Shown here: one piece after another, positions 54,145-64,000 of the stretch
Layout of the letters: each line of letters begins with the position of its first letter
Numbering within the stretch: position 1 is the first letter of the stretch
From: Aradus depressus
Taxonomy: Eukaryota; Arthropoda; Insecta; Hemiptera; Aradidae
NCBI GenBank assembly: GCA_963662175.1
Contig: OY759221.1
Coordinates: forward strand, 35,834,045-35,898,044
DNA: 64,000 nt
Direction of reading: 5' to 3'
Made by a program: the position numbers and the translations under genes
The notes under the pieces: generated by a model
The model's database searches: none
The model's input: only the letters and a program-made list of their open reading frames with translations
Told to the model about the DNA's origin: nothing

Positions 54145-54700
54145 TTCTCTACACTTGTTATTAGTGATATTTATTTACCCTGGCAAGACTACCTCCATAT
54201 ATTTGTTTGCCTGTCACTATTTGCCTTTACCCCAGTGACAATACACTCCCCCTCACATCAACTTTGTTTTATTTTTATTTCCAGTCCCTATATACACTGT
54301 TTTTTACACAACCACACATTCACAACCACTTTTTGTACTTTTACCATTGCAAACTAACTTTGAAGTTCTACCATGAATAAAGTGTTTCATGTTACACTGG
54401 CCTTCGTAGTTAGTCTTCTTACACCCCTGATGGTAAGTTGGCAATAAAGGCGTTACACTACATACAGCGATGGCAAAAAAAAGCTTGTCAGATCTTGTGT
54501 TAAAAAAAAAAAAAAGAGTATTTTATTTTAAAAAAGTCAGGACTGTTTTCAGCATGTATATCGAATACCAGGAGACCTAATAAATATTTGTCGTTCCATT
54601 TTTTGTACAAAGTTTTTTGATTAAGTCATAAATATATGCGCCAAAGATATCACATGTAACTTCTTAATTCCAAAGTTCATATTCATTGCTGAGCACAAAA
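54145..54700. other. Unique sequence and an unclassified repeat
   Basis: A T/C-rich 72-codon frame (54139-54357) has no family signature. From about 54530 a copy of the 45740-46080 repeat begins. Confidence 0.4.
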
Positions 54701-54900
54701 TGGCGGGTTCGAAACACGTCCGACCCTTAGTTTATTTTATCTGATAGGTAAAAACCGTCCTTCGAATAAACATTTAGTGTAGGCAAAATTTAGAACTCCT
54801 TTAGTAGAGTCAGGCTCATGTCCTTCAGAGTGATGAAAGAGCGCTCTCGTTATCGATATGACCTTGTAGTTAAAGCCCGGGCATGGAGTCATAATAACTA
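54700..54900 (+). repeat. Decayed SINE
   Basis: B box GGGTTCGAAACACG, a deleted core (CCGTCCTTCGAATAAACATT), then the 3' part to GGGCATGGAGTCATAATAAC. It splits the unclassified repeat. Confidence 0.8.
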
Positions 54901-55364
54901 ACATATTCATTACACGTTCATCATACTTACAATGGTCGAAACGTATTCAGGGAAACCTGAAACATCAAAATGCTTTAAAAACTCGATCTTGGATTTTTGC
55001 ACGATTACAATACTTTCTTATACTATAGTATAACAGAGTAATAATAATATTTCTATTGAAAATGTTAAACTAAATAATCTTCTAGTACTAATAAAATTTT
55101 CAGTTTGATGTTAGTTCTGCCTTAATGTTTTCTATGAATACAGACAAAAAGCCAAAACCTATTCTCTATTCTTGGAAAGCTTGGAAAATGAGGAAAATCA
55201 ACTTAACCCCATGTGGGAGGAAAATATCGCCCCAGGAAATGGAAAATATATATAATTTTATTATACAGGTTATTCGCAGAAGCTTCATTGATGTTAGCTT
55301 ATTGCGCCCACTTCTTCTCAGAAGAGGAAAATTAGATAAGGATCAGGACGAAAAATAAATCTTT

Positions 55365-55700
55365 GGAGAATCACCAGCAATGTACTTCTCCAGCTTGAAT
55401 TAATCTACTCAAGTTATTGCTCTCCCGCTGAAAATAATTGTTTTGGCTAAAAATTAATAGTTGACTTATACAAGGACTTTTGAATCCTCATACTCAATTT
55501 CATGTCATACATTTATTACATCGTCCTTTATTAGAACTTTCGTGTTAATGGATTTTGAGTTGAGCCCCCATCCTTCTCTTCCCTTCGGCCGATTTTGCTG
55601 AAAAACAATTAGTGTCGACTTTATGGGGTTTTGGATACACATATAAACTTTTATGTCGTTGCATTTATTCTGCGAGGAGTTATAGTGTTCATAGACAGAA
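55365..55700 (-). repeat. R1 repeat, minus strand
   Basis: GGAGAATCACCAGCAATGTA (3' terminus) through CTTCGGCCGATTTTGCTGAA to AGTTATAGTGTTCATAGACA. Confidence 0.75.
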
Positions 55701-55894
55701 AGACACAACAAGAATTACAGAATAACAATTAGACCATAGTTAGTTAACTAACTATATAAAATTTAAAAAAGTTATTTAAAATATTTATAATTAAAAATAT
55801 AAATAGTACCTATTATATTAGGAATTATATATTCATTTATATTAAATATTAAAAATATTATCATAGAAATAAAAGACGTTGTCTTCCCATTGTT

Positions 55895-55945
55895 TTAATT
55901 TCGAGATGAATATTTTTTACCCTAAGTGCTTCAACATCAGTGGCA
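55895..55945 (-). ncRNA. Hammerhead-like unit, family B, decayed
   Basis: GCCACUGAUGUUGAAGC ... GGTA on the minus strand, with the tail GAAGACAACGTC nearby (55873-55885). Stem II and the GAAA box are lost. Confidence 0.35.
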
Positions 55946-56274
55946 TGTCTATGAATACATATAAAATATAATTATAGAGACGTAGATAACCAGAGTACAG
56001 AGTAACAAAATAAAATAACACTTATCCCACCCGTAAAGTGTGGTGTCTAATGAAACGCTAGTTTGGTTAATGGGGAGGAGATAATAGGTTTATATCTTAT
56101 TATTTTCTAGTCTTTAAGTAATTATTTGCATGTATATAGAGTGAGTGAATTCCCTCCCCTTTGTGGTACTAGCAGTGTTCCTTTAGATACCACACTATAA
56201 GGATGGGGTTGCACGTTTTATTTTAATGTTTTTGCTAGTTACTTCTCCATATTTATATTTAATATATATTTATA

Positions 56275-56380
56275 GATGTGCCACTGATGATGACACAGTT
56301 GCATTGAATGCCGGTTCTGGTTGGAAATAAAACAGTGGAAAGACAACATCTTTTATTTCTATGAGAAATAAATATTATTA
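56275..56380 (+). ncRNA. Hammerhead-like unit, family B, degraded
   Basis: Motif 56280-56321: GCCA, CUGAUGA, U, damaged stem II, GAAU instead of GAAA, GCCGGUUC, UGGU. Stem I pairing (GCCA/UGGU) is kept. The family tail AAAACAGTGGAAAGACAACA follows. Confidence 0.5.
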
Positions 56381-56970
56381 TTAAAACTTAAAGTTGAATG
56401 GGATAAAAACCCGATTAAACGGTCAACATGTAGTCCATTTCTTTTGTATCTTACGTGTCCTTCTCAATCCTTTACACACACACACATACACGACCTTGTA
56501 CAAGACTCAGTCATGGATGCGAATCCAATTCCAAGTAGATATTTTCCCCACGACTGCCCTCCCCTTCACGTATGGTGTTGGTTTCCACTCCAGAAAATAA
56601 AAGAGGGGCAAAGTGACGCCTTTAAGACTAACGACTATCACATAACTACCGGCCTCTTGGTGATTGATAGACATGGATGGAAACTTGATGGAATTGGATG
56701 AGAGAGGGGGGGGGGGGACTTGGAGGGGAACCTGAAATCGATACCCCCCACCTCCTTTGTGGGCCTCCACACCATGATTTAACCACATCTTCCATCTGGA
56801 GGAAACCTTATTTTATTTTATTCTATTTTAGTCGCAGCGTCTGAAGATGTATGAAAAAATACATGTGATTTATATTTTTAAAAAAATATATCTGGGATCT
56901 GATGACCTGAAGAGGTCCTTTAACGAAACATATGTTATTATAATTCAAGTAAATAAATTAAACAAACGCG

Positions 56971-57312
56971 AGGGCGCCGGTAGCTCAGTGGTATGCGTGC
57001 TTGCCTTCTGAGCTCAAGTTCGTGGGTTCGAAAACCGAACGAGGCCCTTAGTTTATTTTATCTGGGAGGTAAAATAAACTTAAGCATGCCATCCTTCGGA
57101 TGGGACGTTAAGCGATGGTTCCGAGCCTGTACGATGTCAGGTACTCGTTAAAGACCCCTGCCCTAGGTGAATAAAAATTTAGGGTAGGCAAAATTTAGGA
57201 CTCCCACAGTAGAGTCGGGCTCATGTACACCAGAATGACGAAAGAGCGCTCTGGTAGTAGGCGATATGACCTCATAGTTAAAGCCCGGGCATGAGTCATA
57301 AAACCTAACCTG
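56971..57312 (+). repeat. Full-length SINE
   Basis: GAGGGCGCCGGTAGCTCAGT to CATAAAACCTAACC. The B box is slightly altered (GGTTCGAAAACC). Only a 6-bp AAACAA is shared by the flanks. A weak hammerhead-like string (CUGAAGA ... GAAACAUAUGU) lies just upstream at 56907-56940. Confidence 0.9.
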
Positions 57313-57319
57313 AAACAAT

Positions 57320-57920
57320 CTTCTTTTTTGAAGTATTAACTATTCCACAAACGTTTGTACATAAACCTTGTTTTTTTAATCGTTATTATTAACTTTCTCT
57401 CTCTATATATATATTTTTTTTTTGTATATATATATTGTGAAGTGTAGAAATGGGGGAAAATAGTATAATAAAAAAATATAGTACAAATAAATAATGGCGA
57501 CGTGAGTTATATTAAACTTAGTTATAACAAACTCGTATATGATAATATTGTACTAATTTAATTTTGCTCACTAACACACTAACATTTTCTAGTCTAATCA
57601 TAAAGAAAATTAAATTGTTGATTAAATGAAATTTCGTGACTTATAGTTTATAAAATTTCCATATTTCTTTTATTTCCACACAAGTACTCTATAGAAAAAG
57701 AATGCCAACCCCTTTGAGATTGTGTTCATTACGATGTGTAAGTCTCTGTTGGTTACAAAGGCAAATTTAGTCGATAAATTAGAAGGATTTGATTAACAGA
57801 ATTGAAAAGAAAATACAAAAAATAGAAATTATACATACATATTTTTGTATGTATGTATATACACAATGTATATTATACATATATATTAAAGATAAATCTA
57901 TCTGAATTCTAAAAAATTAA
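57320..57920. other. AT-rich, no feature recognised
   Basis: TA-rich low-complexity DNA with short dinucleotide runs. Confidence 0.45.
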
Positions 57921-57924
57921 GAAA

Positions 57925-58050
57925 AACGTATGTTTATTTAAAAATATTGTCTAATTCACAATATAATATAATATATGGGAGTACTTTTGGTGTTGCTACC
58001 ATATATTATGTATATTTTGTGAAATAGACAGTATTTTATATAACATTTTT
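57925..58050. repeat. Deleted relative of the family C foldback
   Basis: AACGTATGTTTATTTAAAAA, TATTGTCTAATTCACAATAT, GGGAGTACTTTTGGTGTTGC and the inverted partner TGTGAAATAGACAGTATT. The hammerhead core is mostly lost. Confidence 0.7.
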
Positions 58051-58164
58051 TATGTTAATTTAGTGTTTCACAATATCTCTGCAGAAAATGTTAAGGTTGC
58101 TGTTACAGTTGCTGGTGATTCAACGACGAACTTTTTTTTTCCTTAATCAGGAATAATTAAATTT

Positions 58165-58230
58165 TAGTGAGAAATGAACATCGAATTTCTGACCGATTAC
58201 ATAACTTTCTCTTTACTTCGTACAACTGGG
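58165..58230 (-). repeat. R1 5' end, minus strand
   Basis: AACATCGAATTTCTGACCGA, TTACATAACTTTCTCTTTAC. Confidence 0.6.
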
Positions 58231-58639
58231 AAAGTTAAAAAAAAAAATGATTTAAAGATATTGATCACCTATTTTACTTTTTTTCTTGTCATCCCTTCTG
58301 TTACAAATTTTCTTTTCGTTTTTCTTTACAATTTGTTTTTTTTCTTGCCTTATATAAAGAAGTATTTTAGTTAAGTTTACTTCTATGAAAAAATAAATAA
58401 ATCAAGGAAAAAAGAAAAGAAAAAAAGAAAAAGAAAAAAAACGGAAAAATCTGGAGTTGGTTGAGGTGGGTGAAGGAGAGATTGATTGATGGGGCTCTGT
58501 GGTCCTGCGGTCCCGGGCACACTGCTTGGATAAATTTGAAAAAATAAAAAAATCTACCCTGTATCTACTTGGGCCTGTATATCACCTCTCACCCCTGTCT
58601 ATACAACATGGGTCTACATTGTTTGTTCTTGTTTTTTTA

Positions 58640-58960
58640 CTTCCAGGGGAAGTTATGTAATCGGTCAACAATTCGATGCGCAGTTTTCAACGGAATTTCA
58701 TGTTTTCTGACCTATTGATTCCAATCCTAATGAAAATAAAAATTCCTATCTGTCGGTGAGTGTACATATTCCAGTGAACCTCGATTGAATGAATATATCG
58801 AAAAGTAATTTTACTTGTGTATTCACCACCCTCTAAGCGCCACCTATTGATTTTCGGACACTTGCTAATTTTCAGCGGAATCAATCGAAGGGGAGGGGGA
58901 TCAGAGAGTGGGCTCAACTCAAAAATCCCTATAACTGCCAATGTACTAACATGAAATTAT
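58640..58960 (+). repeat. R1 repeat, 5' and middle parts
   Basis: ACTTCCAGGGGAAGTTATGT to CTATAACTGCCAATGTACTA. Confidence 0.75.
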
Positions 58961-59353
58961 AGTTACTTTATTATTGTATCGCCTTTTACCAGAGTGCTCT
59001 TTCGTCCCCCTGTTGGACATGAGCCCGGGTCTACTATATTGTTTTGCCCGATGTGCTCAATGTTTTTTGACCTCCTAGATATGAAACCTTAGGGGCCCCA
59101 CAAACGCTCAGTTTTTAACACAGGCCAGCCTGCGCAAACCAGGTTTGTGCAGGTGTAACTGAGCGTCTGTGGATAGTTCAAGCCGGCTGCGCAGGCCGCG
59201 GGCCTGGCCTGAGCAATTTCAAGTTGTGTTTGATTTTGACCTACGCAGACCTGTGAGTTTGCACGTATGTGGGTCAGTTCAGGCCACGTGTTCAGTTCAG
59301 TACGAAGTTTGCAGTTTTTTCAGTTTTTTTTTTTTTTTGTCAGTTTCTTAACC

Positions 59354-59578
59354 ATGGCTAGAGAATCCACCGCCGAATTATACAAATCTTTGCCGTGCTT
59401 ATGGAAAGTTAAAAGCAAGGAGTATTCTGATCGAAACTAAAAATCGGCTGCTTATGAGGTGCTAGTCAAGAAACTGCAAGAGAAGGAGCGTGAAGCGAAC
59501 AGAGAGGCGGTTGTAAAAAAAATAAACAATTTGAGGAGTTCCTTTCGGAAAGAGTTAAAAAAAATAAGAAATAAATAA
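59354..59578 (+). pseudogene. MADF (Myb/SANT-like) protein of the Harbinger element, with in-frame stop
   Basis: ATG at 59354; MARESTAELYKSLPCLWKVK then SKEYSDRN, a TAA at 59438-59440 and, in the same frame, KSAAYEVLVKKLQEKEREAN, REAVVKKINNLRSSFRKELK to a stop at 59576. The L-x-x-x-P-x-L-W ... Y-x-D-R-N ... N-L-R-x-x-F-R-K-E pattern is the MADF domain. Harbinger elements encode such a protein beside the transposase, and it helps bring the transposase to the element's ends. One base change (AAA to TAA) probably made the internal stop. About 73 codons remain, shorter than the usual protein. Confidence 0.85.
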
Positions 59579-59719
59579 ACTGATGTGAGACAACAGGTTT
59601 CTTTTTAGCAGCCAATTTTTCGTCCATTTAGTCCTGTTTACAGAACGTTTCTTCTGTTGCTTCTTTTTAATAGCGCAAGCGAGCAGAAGGACGCAGGCAA
59701 CATCACATTGAGAAGCCAT
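59555..59719 (-). pseudogene. Harbinger transposase N-terminal fragment
   Basis: Minus-strand ATG at 59719: MASQCDVACVLLLACAIKKK then QQKKRSVNRTKWTKNWLLKR. A short hydrophobic helix followed by a run of basic residues and W-x-x-x-W-L-L-x-R is how Harbinger/HARBI1-type transposases begin. The DDE nuclease domain is absent: the frame runs out after the deletion junction and overlaps the end of the MADF remnant. Confidence 0.7.
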
Positions 59720-59929
59720 TGTGAACTCGAGCAAATATCTGGACAGTTGAACTGTATGTGTGGGTCCAAAAAGCAGCACAGGTCAATTTGGGTCAAACTT
59801 GGTTTGCGCAAGCAGGCCTGTGTTAAAAACTGAGCGTGTGTGGGGCCCTTAAGAACCTCGGCCGAGTTACAAACCCGCAATCTTTAGCTCAGTAAGCAAG
59901 CACTCTACCACTGAGCTACCGCACTTTCA

Positions 59930-60145
59930 TGAAATTTTATATTTAAATTCAATACCCAATAAGGACCTATTAATTTTCTGCGAAATATTATAATAACTAC
60001 CGATGTAATGCATGTATCGACCCAAAAGTATGAGGATTCAGAAAGCCAATATTCAAGTCAAATATTGATTTTTAGCTCAAACGGAGCGCAAAAACGCAAT
60101 GGAAGGGGAAGTATATAGCCAGTGATTCACCGACGACTATAGTGT
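59930..60145 (+). repeat. R1 repeat, middle to 3' end
   Basis: TACCGATGTAATGCATGTAT to GCCAGTGATTCACCGACGAC. Confidence 0.75.
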
Positions 60146-60149
60146 GATG

Positions 60150-60650
60150 TTGAACTAAATATGAGAATGCAACGTTATTTACTAATTATTATTAGAAGTG
60201 GATGCATGGTACATGTCATTACCCAATTTAATTAATTTAGTTACAAATGGTAGTTAGATGTCGGATGGATGTTTATCCTGTCTTCAATAACCTTTCTCCA
60301 CATTTCCAACATTATAATTAGAATATTCTACGAAATAGTATATAACTAGTTAACCAATTGGAAACATTTAATGTTCAAATGTTGTAACATATGCATCATG
60401 ATTTATATACGTATTATTATAATAATGTATTTATGTTTTTTTTATTACCATTAAACCATAACATGGTAATTAGGATACGGAAGTATTTTTACATTAAGAT
60501 AGCTTATAATTTCGATACTTAAACAGAGTCTGACATGGATTAGAATTAACCCATCAGTGGCCCAAGCGATAATTTTTCTTTTTTTCCCGTTTTTTCTTTT
60601 CCTTTTACCATCTAATTGGATTGGCACAATGTGCGTTATATATATATATA
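60150..60650. other. AT-rich flank of the Tc1 element
   Basis: Contains the repeat shared with 42125-42210 at about 60475-60555 and a (TA)n run at 60639-60654, which is the Tc1 target site. Confidence 0.5.
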
Positions 60651-60654
60651 TATA

Positions 60655-60858
60655 CTGTGACGACAAAAAGTATTTGCACACCCTCTTTTGTAGGAAAAAT
60701 TAAAAATTGAATAAGTATGTGCGGCTGTGATTATAATAATTTTATTTATTAGCAATTAGTGATTCATGTTATGTTGAAGAAATTGAGAAAACTTCGATGT
60801 ATTAAATAAAAAACAGTAAAAAACAGAAAATGGTATCGACAAAAAGTATTTGCACACC
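60655..60858 (+). repeat. Left inverted repeat of the Tc1 element
   Basis: Outer and inner direct repeats, about 176 bp apart, are identical over 20 bases. The arm is nearly the perfect complement of 62049-62251. Confidence 0.93.
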
Positions 60859-60987
60859 TAAATGGCTTGTTGGTGTTTATTTATTTATTTTTATTTTCTA
60901 AAAGGAATTAGTGTAAGTTTTATTGATAAAGATATGTTTAAAGGAATCAACTCATTCAGTATTAGTCAGTGCTGTGGTTTCGTTGAG

Positions 60988-62013
60988 ATGGGGAAAACAA
61001 AAGAAATATCTATGAATCTTCGGCATAGAGTTATCAAGTTGCGTAGGAAAAGTAAAAGCTATCGTCAGATTGCTTCCGCCCTTGATATGAATATGTCAAC
61101 CGTGAAGTACATCATTAAGAAGTATGAAGACACTGGATCTATTGAAAACAGAAGAAGGAAAGGTCGACCAAGACTTTTAAATGAAAGACAACGTCGAGAA
61201 ATTGTGAGACAGGTGAGAGCGGCCCCTTTCATAAGTGCTCAAGAAATTGCTAATAGGGTCGCTTCGACTTCTCAGCAGCAGGTGAGTGTGTCTACCATAA
61301 AAAATGTATTGCATGAAGCCAATTACCATGGGCGAAGTAGAAGAAAAAAACCATTTATAAGTGAGAAGAATAGAAAAAGACGACTTTATTTCTCAAAAGA
61401 ATATATTGAGAAGCCAGAGGAATTTTGGGAAAATGTTTTGTTTACAGATGAGAGTAAGTTTAATATGTTTGGCAGTGACGGAAGAAGATTTGTTTGGCGA
61501 AGACCAAATGAAGAATTTCACCCTCAAAATGTTGTTCCAACTGTAAAGGGAGGAGGAGGTCACGTGATGGTTTGGGGCTGCGTTTCTGCTAAAGGGACCG
61601 GAAATCTGGCATTCATTGAAAATACTCTGAATGCCAGAGGTTATGTGGACATACTGCGGACCAACTTACGTGCGAGTATCCAGAAGCTTGGTATAGAAAA
61701 TTCATTCATCTTTCAACAGGATAATGACCCTAAGCATACTGCCCGAATTACTGAAGAGTGGCTGCTCTATAATGCTCCAAGAAGGCTTCACACACCACCC
61801 CAGTCACCGGACCTCAACATAATAGAAAATCTGTGGCATCACTTAGAACTAAGAATTCGGAAACACCACATCACTGGCAGACAACACTTGAAGGAGGTAT
61901 TACAGGAAGAATGGGGGAAAATAGACACTAGTCTTATTGAATCTCTTGTGCACTCAATGTCTTCCAGACTTAGGGCAATTTTAGCGGCCAAAGGTTGTAT
62001 TACGAAATATTAG
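60988..62013 (+). CDS. Tc1-family DD34E transposase
   Basis: 341 residues, the normal length for Tc1 transposases, using the ATG at 60988 (MGKTKEIS). The frame is open further upstream from 60862, but that part crosses the inner repeat edge and has no Tc1 similarity. Two helix-turn-helix parts (about 10-50 and 65-115) flank a GRPR motif (59-62) with an adjacent basic nuclear-localisation-like stretch. The catalytic triad is D154 (LFTDESKF), D245 (FQQDNDPKHT) and E280 (NIIENLW), with 34 residues between the last two. A glycine-rich box GGGGHVMVWG lies at 188-197. It cuts and pastes the element at TA sites. No damage is visible, so it may be functional. Shorter internal frames are shadows. Confidence 0.97.
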   Translation: MGKTKEISMNLRHRVIKLRRKSKSYRQIASALDMNMSTVKYIIKKYEDTGSIENRRRKGRPRLLNERQRREIVRQVRAAPFISAQEIANRVASTSQQQVSVSTIKNVLHEANYHGRSRRKKPFISEKNRKRRLYFSKEYIEKPEEFWENVLFTDESKFNMFGSDGRRFVWRRPNEEFHPQNVVPTVKGGGGHVMVWGCVSAKGTGNLAFIENTLNARGYVDILRTNLRASIQKLGIENSFIFQQDNDPKHTARITEEWLLYNAPRRLHTPPQSPDLNIIENLWHHLELRIRKHHITGRQHLKEVLQEEWGKIDTSLIESLVHSMSSRLRAILAAKGCITKY

Positions 62014-62048
62014 GTAGCATAAAATCTTATATTTTTATCATAAATGAA

Positions 62049-62251
62049 GTGTGCAAATACTTTTTGTCGATATAATTTTCTGTTTTTTATTTTTTTTTAT
62101 TTAATACATCGAAGTTTTCTCAATTTCTTCAACATAACATGAATCACTAATTGCTAATAAATAAAATTATTATAATCACAGCCGCACATACTTATTCAAT
62201 TTTTAATTTTTCCTACAAAAGAGGGTGTGCAAATACTTTTTGTCGTCACAG
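62049..62251 (-). repeat. Right inverted repeat of the Tc1 element
   Basis: Mirror of 60655-60858 with a few length differences in the T/A runs. Ends in GTCGTCACAG before TA. Confidence 0.93.
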
Positions 62252-62254
62252 TAT

Positions 62255-63185
62255 ATATAAAAGAAAGAAATATAAATATATACATATTGAAATGGTTGCA
62301 ACGGCTTAAGTTTGGTTGGGCGCCATTAAAATTACGAGAGTAATCTTAAAAAAAATTTAAAATGATTGCACCATTTATTACTCTTTTCTCAGGGTTGAAT
62401 AATTATCTCAATCGAGGGTTCTTTTAGGGAGCGGGTGATAAACAGAACAGATAAAGGAAAAAATATTGTAATTTTTCCTCAAAATGAACATTAAAAAACG
62501 AAACATAAAAACATATAAAATTGAGTTGCGATTTACTTGAGTTATACTTAATGACTATCACTTATCGTCCTCTATTGCGAATTCACTTTTTTTTATACAT
62601 GTTTAAAATTGAATTTAGACATATTGGTAATTATTTAGTATTATTAGAGAAATTTGGAGGGTACTCATCCAAACATGACGTTCGAAGGTGCCTTCTCCCC
62701 GGGGTATTTCACAAAATGTGCATCAGTGTCCATGTGGTCTTGAATCCAGTTATATCGTCGTCATCGGGCACACCAGCTACAATCTTAAAGCCGCTTCTAC
62801 ATTGCATCACCTCTCCTTTCTAAGATACTGAACTACTGCAACATGATATATAAAAAAAATGAGTTTTGCTGTATAGCAAGAAACAGGTGGTCAACACCTG
62901 GAGTCGAAATCTTCCCACCTCACTTGTTCAGATTCCACCAGAGACTGTCTTCATCGTCCTTTCAGCTGCTACCCCCTCTTTCTCTCTTCTTATCACTGCC
63001 ACCTATTCCTTCTTATTTTATTTGATGCCTTTATTTTTTTATTTGTTAGGATTTATTTATTATTTCAATAATTGTAATTATATTAGGGCTATTATTTCAA
63101 TCATATAAGAAATTTATAAATAATAATGTATCATTTCTCTGCCATCAGTCGATATGGGACTGATTATAAATACATCGATTCTTTT
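62255..63185. other. No recognisable feature
   Basis: AT-rich. A 37-codon minus-strand frame near 62709-62820 (GFKIVAGVPDDDD) is too short to judge. A pyrimidine-rich stretch lies near 62950-63010. Confidence 0.4.
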
Positions 63186-63229
63186 CCCATCATTAACATG
63201 TTGTCTATTCAGAAATTCACCGGATTCGG

Positions 63230-63540
63230 TGTTGTTATAACCGGAATTTCATGTTTTCCAAAATCTAATTCCAAAAATGAAAACAAAAAAAATTCTTGTC
63301 TGTCTGTTTGGACATGTACACCTGTATGTGAGTATATCTCACATAGACATAGTCTGTGAAATTCCTAATGGAATTTATCTATACGAAATTTTATGCCTGT
63401 CCGCAACCCCATAAGGGTAAGATCTATTGAATTTCAAAGGGAGATGGTGAGGTTGAACACAAAAATCCTAACTGCCGATATAATGAATGGACTCCAAATT
63501 TAATCTAAGGATTCCTATGTAATTCATTAATTGATTTTCG
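63230..63540 (+). repeat. R1 repeat, 5' end missing
   Basis: ACCGGAATTTCATGTTTTCC to CCTATGTAATTCATTAATTG. The 3' terminal hairpin is missing. Confidence 0.7.
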
Positions 63541-63806
63541 GATTTCATTCCAAGGTTGTCTTTCATTATTCCAACCATATTTATCTTCTGCATTTAGTAG
63601 AAGACAATTTTAGAGTCACAAACAGAAGACATGATAACTTATTTATATTAGGAAATAAATTTGAGTCTAGGAGCTTATCTCAGGTTATCAAAGGAGGGTA
63701 GAGGGTTTTTACGAGGCAGTCAAATGCAACAATAGTGAGCTGCATAAACCGCATCTGGGTTTATCTTAGAGACCCGGCGACCATATAGGGACCTCTTTCA
63801 GTCTTC

Positions 63807-63832
63807 TATCTCTCTCTCTCTCTCTCTCTCTG
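63807..63832 (+). repeat. CT microsatellite
   Basis: About 12 CT/TC dinucleotides. The surrounding 63550-64000 is otherwise unrecognised. Confidence 0.9.
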
Positions 63833-64000
63833 TGTTACCAACTCCAACCTTGGCCAGGATATTAAAATTTCAATTTACTAACCCTTGGCTGGAATATGGT
63901 CTGTAGTCCAGGATGCTGTACGATATGAAACAGACAGACAATGTAAAACCTCCTCTCCAACATTTATAACGAGAGTTGAACGAACAGAAGACAGGGAAGC

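Larger units (their letters stand above)
59092..59848. mobile_element. PIF/Harbinger element, 757 bp, internally deleted
   Basis: Inverted termini of about 35 bp: GGGGCCCCACAAACGCTCAG on the left; GGGCCCCACACACGCTCAG as the reversed right end, both continuing TTTTTAACACAGGCC. A 3-bp TTA duplication (59089-59091 and 59849-59851) is the PIF/Harbinger hallmark. It keeps the start of a MADF gene on plus and of a transposase on minus, converging, with the middle deleted. Confidence 0.92.
58975..59925 (-). repeat. SINE, old copy, split by a Harbinger element
   Basis: Minus-strand SINE pieces at 58978-59091 and 59849-59925 (GAACCTCGGCCGAGTTACAA ... CACTGAGCTACCGC). Removing 59092-59848 and one TTA rejoins them exactly where the SINE reads CTTAAGAACCTCGG. 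Confidence 0.88.
60655..62251 (+). mobile_element. Tc1-type transposon with long IR/DR termini, apparently intact
   Basis: 1597 bp, bordered by TA on both sides. Inverted repeats of about 204 bp (60655-60858 and 62049-62251) begin CTGTGACGACAAAAAGTATT. Each arm holds a short direct repeat at its outer and inner edge (GACAAAAAGTATTTGCACAC at 60662-60681 and 60838-60857, mirrored at 62049-62068 and 62225-62244). This IR/DR layout is the transposase-binding arrangement of Sleeping Beauty-like Tc1 elements. The single gene between them has no stop or frameshift. Confidence 0.96.

Noticed and set aside
62709..62820. Short minus-strand exon (GFKIVAGVPDDDD)
   Set aside because: Only about 37 codons, no splice signals and no family; it cannot be separated from chance.

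Overview
The window is an AT-rich nuclear segment of an animal genome, probably an arthropod (possibly a crustacean). The pointers are tRNA-derived SINEs whose 3' tails are short CCTAA repeats (the complement of the arthropod telomere repeat TTAGG), Jockey-like LINE remnants, Penelope-like, hAT, PIF/Harbinger and Tc1 elements, and no bacterial gene organisation. I recognise no intact host gene. Nearly everything that can be named is a transposable element or a fragment of one, and the window reads as layers of insertions.

Layout. 0-7 kb: a hammerhead-bearing foldback, a LINE remnant split by a 434-bp hAT MITE, SINE pieces and a mariner-like MITE. 7-11 kb: three nearly complete SINEs and a degraded LINE RNase H segment. 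11.6-19.2 kb: a hAT element with 8-bp target duplications, inserted in an older repeat and itself split by a 6.26-kb LTR retrotransposon. That LTR element has apparently identical LTRs, a perfect tRNA-Lys primer site and a gag-to-integrase deletion fusion. 20-24 kb: three foldback/MITE elements and two LINE remnants, one with a 14-bp target duplication inside a foldback. 25 kb: a minisatellite. 27-33 kb: LINE ends and a 5'-truncated Penelope-like element (RT plus GIY-YIG) with hammerhead-like terminal motifs. 37 kb: a large foldback with two near-perfect hammerhead motifs. 38-58 kb: more SINEs, LINE ends, foldbacks and many copies of one unclassified repeat (called R1 here). 59 kb: a PIF/Harbinger relic retaining parts of both of its genes, inserted in a SINE with TTA duplications. 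60.6-62.3 kb: an apparently intact Tc1-type transposon with a 341-aa DD34E transposase, the only complete protein gene in the window.

The most unusual signal is a set of hammerhead-ribozyme-like cores (367-407, 29235-29269, 33029-33070, 37039-37076 and 37495-37532 are the best). They belong to several unrelated sequence families, sit in inverted pairs or Penelope terminal repeats, and share the same architecture: short complementary stem I, CUGANGA, one extra nucleotide, stem II, GAAA, and a tiny palindromic stem III that could pair only between two copies. The second open question is R1, an abundant repeat with hairpins at both ends that I could not assign to a class.
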